From positions 1-34,285 of the forward strand of contig CADDZH010000053.1 in assembly GCA_902812455.1 (NCBI GenBank): DNA of 34,285 nucleotides, read 5' to 3'. Source of the stretch: Chloroflexota bacterium. Its GTDB lineage: Bacteria; Chloroflexota; Ktedonobacteria; Ktedonobacterales; Ktedonobacteraceae. A model generated the notes under the pieces. That model was not told where the DNA came from. It worked only from the letters and a program-made list of their open reading frames with translations, and searched no databases. A program made the translations under genes and the position numbers. This document shows, piece by piece, positions 31,272 to 34,285 of the stretch (position 1 is the first letter of the stretch; every line of letters starts with the position of its first letter).

Positions 31272-31712
31272 TCACTCTTCGTTGGTTTTATCCTGGCTTT
31301 CTTCATCAAGAGGAAGTGAGAGTTGCTGCTTCATATAAGGCGGAAACTGCCTCTGGTCGATGTGGATCGCTCCCATCTTCGCTAACTGCTCATAGGCAGC
31401 TCTCACTTCAGCGGGGCGGAGACCTAAGCGCTCGCTGACGCTCTTGATGTAGACCACTTCCCTGCCGGCACCGGATGCATGCTCTTCCGCAATATGCTGG
31501 GCCTGACGGTAGAGAAGATCGATTGCCACTGCTCGCACGGTCAGGCTCACATCAGGAGTTAATAGTATTCCCATAAGTGCTTGGAGCAGGCTGCGATACT
31601 CAAGACACGCCTGGAGCTGTTCATGAGGCGGTAGTTGCTCAAGCTCTTGTGGGGTCATATGGATATAGTGATAGGAAGTATCTGGGCCTGGCGCTGCTTC
31701 ATCCTGCGGCAT
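31272..31712 (-). CDS. Small protein with putative winged-helix segment
   Basis: The 146-residue protein is not recognised as a named family. Residues about 85-120 (REVVYIKSVSERLGLRPAEVRAAYEQLAKMGAIHID) look like a helix-turn-helix/winged-helix segment. The N-terminal half contains HMTPQELEQLPPHEQLQACLEYRSLLQALMGIL and is helical. The C-terminus is polar (QQLSLPLDEESQDKTNEE). A role in transcription or as an accessory factor is possible but only inferred. ATG 31712 is preceded by an AAGGAGAGG-like site (from GGTGAACCTCTCCTT on the plus strand). The methyltransferase remnant followed in the same direction, so it may once have been an operon partner. Confidence 0.6.
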   Translation of the reverse strand: MPQDEAAPGPDTSYHYIHMTPQELEQLPPHEQLQACLEYRSLLQALMGILLTPDVSLTVRAVAIDLLYRQAQHIAEEHASGAGREVVYIKSVSERLGLRPAEVRAAYEQLAKMGAIHIDQRQFPPYMKQQLSLPLDEESQDKTNEE

Positions 31713-31802
31713 GGGTGAACCTCTCCTTGTTGCTCTTTTTGATTCTATGGCGTCTGGCTAATTATACCCTATGTTATTGACGAAATAATTCAACTATCGG
31801 CT

Positions 31803-31892
31803 GTAGTGCACGGTCAATCTTCATGTGATCGATGGTTGCCTGGCCCCCACAAGGGAGGCCACTACATATGACCGCTCGCATGAAGGTTGACA
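31803..31892. repeat. Right member of a 10-kb-spaced inverted repeat
   Basis: 90 nt are inverted relative to 21770-21858. The 29-nt perfect block is at 31839-31867, and CTGTCAACCTTCA (on the minus strand) at 31880-31892. It abuts a core module and the IS1-type remnant on the right. It could be an end of a transposable unit. Confidence 0.75.
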
Positions 31893-31897
31893 GAGTA

Positions 31898-31931
31898 GTA
31901 GGGGCCGATAAATCGGCGGTGGCCGCTATCC
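31898..31931. repeat. Core module fused to transposase remnant
   Basis: GTAGGGGCCGATAAATCGG-CGGTGGCCGCTATC is the left part of the core module; its right half is replaced by the transposase sequence. This suggests recombination or deletion at the module. Confidence 0.7.
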
Positions 31932-32307
31932 TAAAAAAGCCTTGACAGCGATTGGGCAGAGCATTCACCCCCAAGCTTTGCGCCCAATCCTTGAACTCGA
32001 CGAGCTGTGGTCATTTGTCGGCTCCAAAGGCCAGCAGGTCTGGATTTGGGTTGCCTTGGAACGCCAAACGCGCCGGATTGTTGGTCTGGCCTTTGGTGAT
32101 CGTACCACCGAAACGTGTCGCAAGCTGTGGGAATCGCTCCTGCCTGGCTATCGCAAACGTGCGATATGCTCTAGTGACTTCTGGGAGCCCTATGCGAAGG
32201 TGCTGCCATCCAAGCGCCACCGTCCGGTTGGGAAGGAAACAGGTGAAACCGCGCATAATGCGGCTATAGGCCGTAATATCCAGCCCCATGGCGCACTCCA
32301 TCAGTAA
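31918..32307 (+). pseudogene. IS1-family transposase remnant (InsB-like part)
   Basis: The frame contains LRPILELDELWSFVGSKG, VWIWVALERQTRRIVGLAFG and DRTTETCRKLWESLLPGY, then AICSSDFWEPYAKVLP and KRHRPVGKETGETAH, matching the catalytic half of IS1-type transposases. After GETAH the similarity is lost and the frame ends at 32305-32307, so the C-terminus is missing. The first half (InsA, zinc ribbon and HTH) is absent; only VAAILKK joins on. At 31933-31939 an A-AAA-AAG run lies where IS1 elements use a -1 frameshift, with VAAILKKP-stop in one frame and ILKKALTAIG in the other. It is taken as a dead fragment. Confidence 0.82.
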
Positions 32308-32553
32308 TGAAAGTGAGCCCGAAGATGAGAGTCAGCGGCTATCTGAGATTGTACCACCGTTCGGGAGGGATGGGCGCCCAACGCAATGCCATTCACCCGC
32401 GCCGCCGTTCTAGATCGGGAAAACATTCGTGTGCTTCCAGATGCCAAAAAACGCCTGATCTCGCTCGACGCGCAGCGGCGTCGGGTGGAACGACTTGTGA
32501 GGATGCTGCATTGCCTCTTCATCGTGTCGGAATCCGCTTGCCGGTGCACTCTG
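32308..32553. other. No recognisable gene
   Basis: Between the transposase remnant and the monooxygenase-like gene there are short overlapping frames on both strands, including one of 73 codons from 32386 (with KKRLISLDAQRRRVERLVRM), but none has a ribosome binding site or a family match that I recognise. It may be degraded DNA. Confidence 0.4.
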
Positions 32554-32859
32554 CTAGGGCGATTCGGCGACGACGTGAAACGCCCCCGGGGTGGCCTCCG
32601 TGCATAGTCCCTCGAGCCTTTTGATTCCCTCCCTGGCATGATGGTCGTTTCGCATGACTTCCACCGCTTCCATGCTATTCCATGGAACAAATGAGTAGAA
32701 CAGAGTGGGGTCCGACGTACTCTGGATGAGAACTCCCTTGCCGGGAGGATCGGACAGCGCATGGAAGGCCTCTCCTAGGTCCTTCCATGCGCTGATGAAC
32801 GCTTGTTGTCGACCTTCTTGCACGCGCCACGCGGCGAGCGTGTATACCATTTCCTTCAT
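32554..32859 (-). CDS. ABM-like (antibiotic biosynthesis monooxygenase fold) protein
   Basis: The 101-residue protein begins MKEMVYTLAAWRVQEGRQQAF, continues ISAWKDLGEAFHALSDPPGK and LIQSTSDPTLFYSFVPWNSMEAVEVMR, the order of the dimeric alpha/beta ferredoxin-like ABM domain. Members oxidise small aromatic compounds, degrade haem, or have no known activity. The start is ATG 32859, with GGAG about 10 nt upstream; a TTG at 32874 in the same frame is less likely. An inverted repeat TTGACATTCGTCAA lies at 32922-32935 upstream and may be an operator. The substrate is unknown. Confidence 0.8.
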   Translation of the reverse strand: MKEMVYTLAAWRVQEGRQQAFISAWKDLGEAFHALSDPPGKGVLIQSTSDPTLFYSFVPWNSMEAVEVMRNDHHAREGIKRLEGLCTEATPGAFHVVAESP

Positions 32860-32921
32860 GATTCGGTGCTCCAAGATTGAGTTCGGCTTGGTACAAGCAT
32901 AGCATCCTAACTAGAAGTAGT

Positions 32922-32935
32922 TTGACATTCGTCAA
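32922..32935. promoter_or_regulatory. Possible operator of the ABM-like gene
   Basis: TTGAC-ATTC-GTCAA is a perfect 5-bp inverted repeat about 60 nt upstream of the ABM-like start. On the minus strand the TTGAC arm could also be read as a -35 element. Nothing else recognisable is seen from 32936 to 33156. Confidence 0.3.
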
Positions 32936-33156
32936 TCTATACCGATCTCACAGGATGTGCGCCCGCCTATTCCTCTGCCCATGATAGCACGGAGGTCAAG
33001 GACGCATCCGGGCTGGCAAGATTATACTAGCCGAAATCAGAGTGCCGCAGCGGCGGCAAGTGATGGCGAACAACAGGTTCTCCCGTGCGATCCTGTTCGC
33101 GCCTGGATACTATAGTTCAGTTCAGTTTGAGCCACTACCCCCATCCACCCCTTGTC

Positions 33157-33327
33157 CCTAATGAACTTTGACGACCGAAACAGGGAATAAGGAGCTCCCT
33201 CTCGTGGACCCCCGGGCAGGACAGGCACAAGGCGCTGTCCCTACAGCCTTTCCCTATTCGGGTGTCAAAAATCATCAGGGACGATCCAGTTCCTCATTCC
33301 CTCATGTGATCGGAAAAGTTCATCAGG
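33157..33327. repeat. MITE-like element, family 2 copy 2
   Basis: The left end CCTAATGAACTTTGACGACC and the right end GATCGGAAAAGTTCATCAGG are inverted over about 13 bases with one mismatch. An inner inverted pair (ACCGAAACAGGGAA at 33173-33187 and TTCCCTATTCGGGTGTCA near 33249-33266) surrounds a GTCCCTACA-type module (33214-33243). The ends match those of 26573-26729, including GATCGGAAAAGTTCATCAGG on the right. Confidence 0.7.
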
Positions 33328-33339
33328 TGATTGGCGGCT

Positions 33340-33390
33340 TATTTTGTTAACCTACATAATCGGGTTCCACGATACATCGGGAACCTACGG
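33340..33390. repeat. Half of a family 1 element with GGTTCC-type core
   Basis: TTATTTTGTTAACCTACATAATCGG resembles the right end of family 1 elements (AATTTTGTTGATGTGCATTATCGG), and is followed by GTTCCACGATACATCGGGAACCTACGG. The left end is missing; it directly follows the family 2 element. Confidence 0.6.
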
Positions 33391-33454
33391 TACCCTGTGT
33401 GGTTGCATTATGTGTTGTGGCGGTCGGTGGTTGTGCAGCTAAAGGGTGATCATA

Positions 33455-34285
33455 TCAAGATTGAGACGATTGGGACGGTGGGACACCAAAATTATTGGAA
33501 AGTGTGTTGAAGGGAGGCTGCTGCAAGCAGGGATGGTCAGGCAGGGTGTAGAGGCCACGCGCAGGAGAGACGAGCTTGCCGGAGTGACAGAGGCGCTGGA
33601 GGGTCTTGCGAATGGCCTCATAGCCGGCAGGAACCTGCTCGACCAGTTGCACAGCCGTCATGGGAGCCGGATGGGCGCGTAAGGCGGTCAAGATGTCGTG
33701 CTGGGTGAGCGTGAGGCGCTCGTGGGAGGTGAGGGCAGGCGAGGTGAGAGCGCCAGCAGGCGGCTGGTGCCAGCAGATGATGGGAGCCGCCAGGGTGGAA
33801 GGCTCGGTGCCAATGCTGAAGGAGAGCGTGGAGGGTGAGGAGGCCGCCAGGCTGTGCTTGGGGGTCACGAGCAAGCGCAGGGAGTCGTCCACGGGATCAG
33901 CTTCAGGGTCAGGGTCAGGGGCGAGCAAGAGCGCGCTATGCACCGAAGGCAGGCCAGGCAGATGCTGCAGGCGAGCCGGGTCCAGGACTTTGGGGAGCGA
34001 GCGGGTCAGGGGACGGATGAGGACGATGGCGCAGTTAGTCTCTTGGGCGAGCAAGGTGAGTTGAGGCACCAGGCGACGAAAGAGGGCGTCGCGAGCCAGT
34101 TCGGGGATGTCGAGGATGACCAGGTGGGCGTGCGAACGATGGATGACGGCTTCGAGCAGGGGCAGGTCGCTGACCAGGGAGAAGGGGCGATGGCTGAGCA
34201 TGGTCGAGGGAGTCTCAGAATCAGTGGAAGCAGCAGCACTTGCGTGTTTGGAAGCTGAGGGAGCGGAGGGAGCCGAGACGGGGAC
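33455..34285 (-). CDS. RepA-like AAA ATPase, C-terminal part (cut by window edge)
   Basis: The frame is open to the right edge, so the N-terminus with the Walker A motif lies outside. The visible part contains HLVILDIPELARDALFRRLV and PQLTLLAQETNCAIVLIRPL, resembling the Walker B and sensor region of RecA-like RepA/AAA_25 ATPases found in plasmid and prophage replication and in primase-helicase proteins. LPGLPSVHSALLLAPDPDP and LRLLVTPKHSLA follow in the expected order. Near the C-terminus a winged-helix domain is likely (LTQHDILTALRAHPAPMTAVQLVEQVP, then YEAIRKTLQRLCHSGKLVSPARGLYTLP). An ATG at 34201 is probably internal, and the codons before it are Ser/Ala/Pro-rich. It suggests that an integrated mobile element begins at this edge. 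Confidence 0.68.
   Translation of the reverse strand, partial: VPVSAPSAPSASKHASAAASTDSETPSTMLSHRPFSLVSDLPLLEAVIHRSHAHLVILDIPELARDALFRRLVPQLTLLAQETNCAIVLIRPLTRSLPKVLDPARLQHLPGLPSVHSALLLAPDPDPEADPVDDSLRLLVTPKHSLAASSPSTLSFSIGTEPSTLAAPIICWHQPPAGALTSPALTSHERLTLTQHDILTALRAHPAPMTAVQLVEQVPAGYEAIRKTLQRLCHSGKLVSPARGLYTLPDHPCLQQPPFNTLSNNFGVPPSQSSQS

Noticed and set aside
32386..32607. 73-codon plus-strand frame with a basic helix-like segment
   Set aside because: No ribosome binding site, no recognised family, and it overlaps the ABM-like gene end on the other strand; left as uncertain DNA.

Overview
This window looks like a chromosomal segment of a Chloroflexota bacterium, most likely of the Ktedonobacteria. 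That is an inference from several signs: a transmembrane Ser/Thr kinase with an Ala/Thr/Asn-rich stalk, F420-type luciferase-like oxidoreductase, an archaeal/eukaryal-type prolyl-tRNA synthetase under a T-box, an IS1-type transposase remnant, frequent GTG starts, and a very high density of short dispersed repeats ending in CCCCTAC. No rRNA or tRNA gene and no CRISPR array was seen.

Layout. 1-5029: the end of a complex I operon, nuoL (cut by the left edge), nuoM and nuoN, with a ~129-bp MITE-like repeat between nuoL and nuoM. 5041-8013 (minus): a membrane Ser/Thr kinase followed 6 bp later by a fused nucleotidyltransferase-fold protein. 8241-12196: a DHA2-type drug exporter, a general-stress-like glycine-zipper protein, an NTF2-fold protein on the minus strand, and an F420-type oxidoreductase preceded by an elaborate inverted-repeat region. 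12383-17240: a zinc-ribbon pRiA4b-like protein, a GNAT/alpha-beta hydrolase/lipoprotein cluster on the plus strand, and an orphan PAS histidine kinase. 17546-20985 (minus): csaA, a second nucleotidyltransferase-fold fusion, and proS with a T-box leader. 21174-31712: an HD phosphohydrolase, a phospholipase-D-like protein, a large sortilin/BNR-repeat protein, a pentapeptide-repeat protein that appears to start at CTG, a family 9 glycosyltransferase, a 6-phosphogluconate dehydrogenase, a methyltransferase remnant and a small putative winged-helix protein. 31803-34285: degraded accessory DNA with an IS1 remnant, a small monooxygenase-fold gene, MITE-like elements, and a RepA-like ATPase running off the right edge.

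The most striking content is the repeats. At least three MITE-like families (TIR starts CGATAATGA, CCTGATGAA and ATATCAAAT) and a group of short modules sharing GTAGGG/CCCTAC ends but carrying different cores sit in nearly every intergenic space. Some of them supply the stop codons of neighbouring genes. A pair of 89-90-nt inverted repeats 10 kb apart (21770-21858 and 31803-31892) frames the accessory block. Other points for follow-up are the double GNRA-hairpin structure before the F420 gene, the two independently fused nucleotidyltransferase-fold proteins, a DnaJ-C-like segment inside the kinase, and the CTG start.
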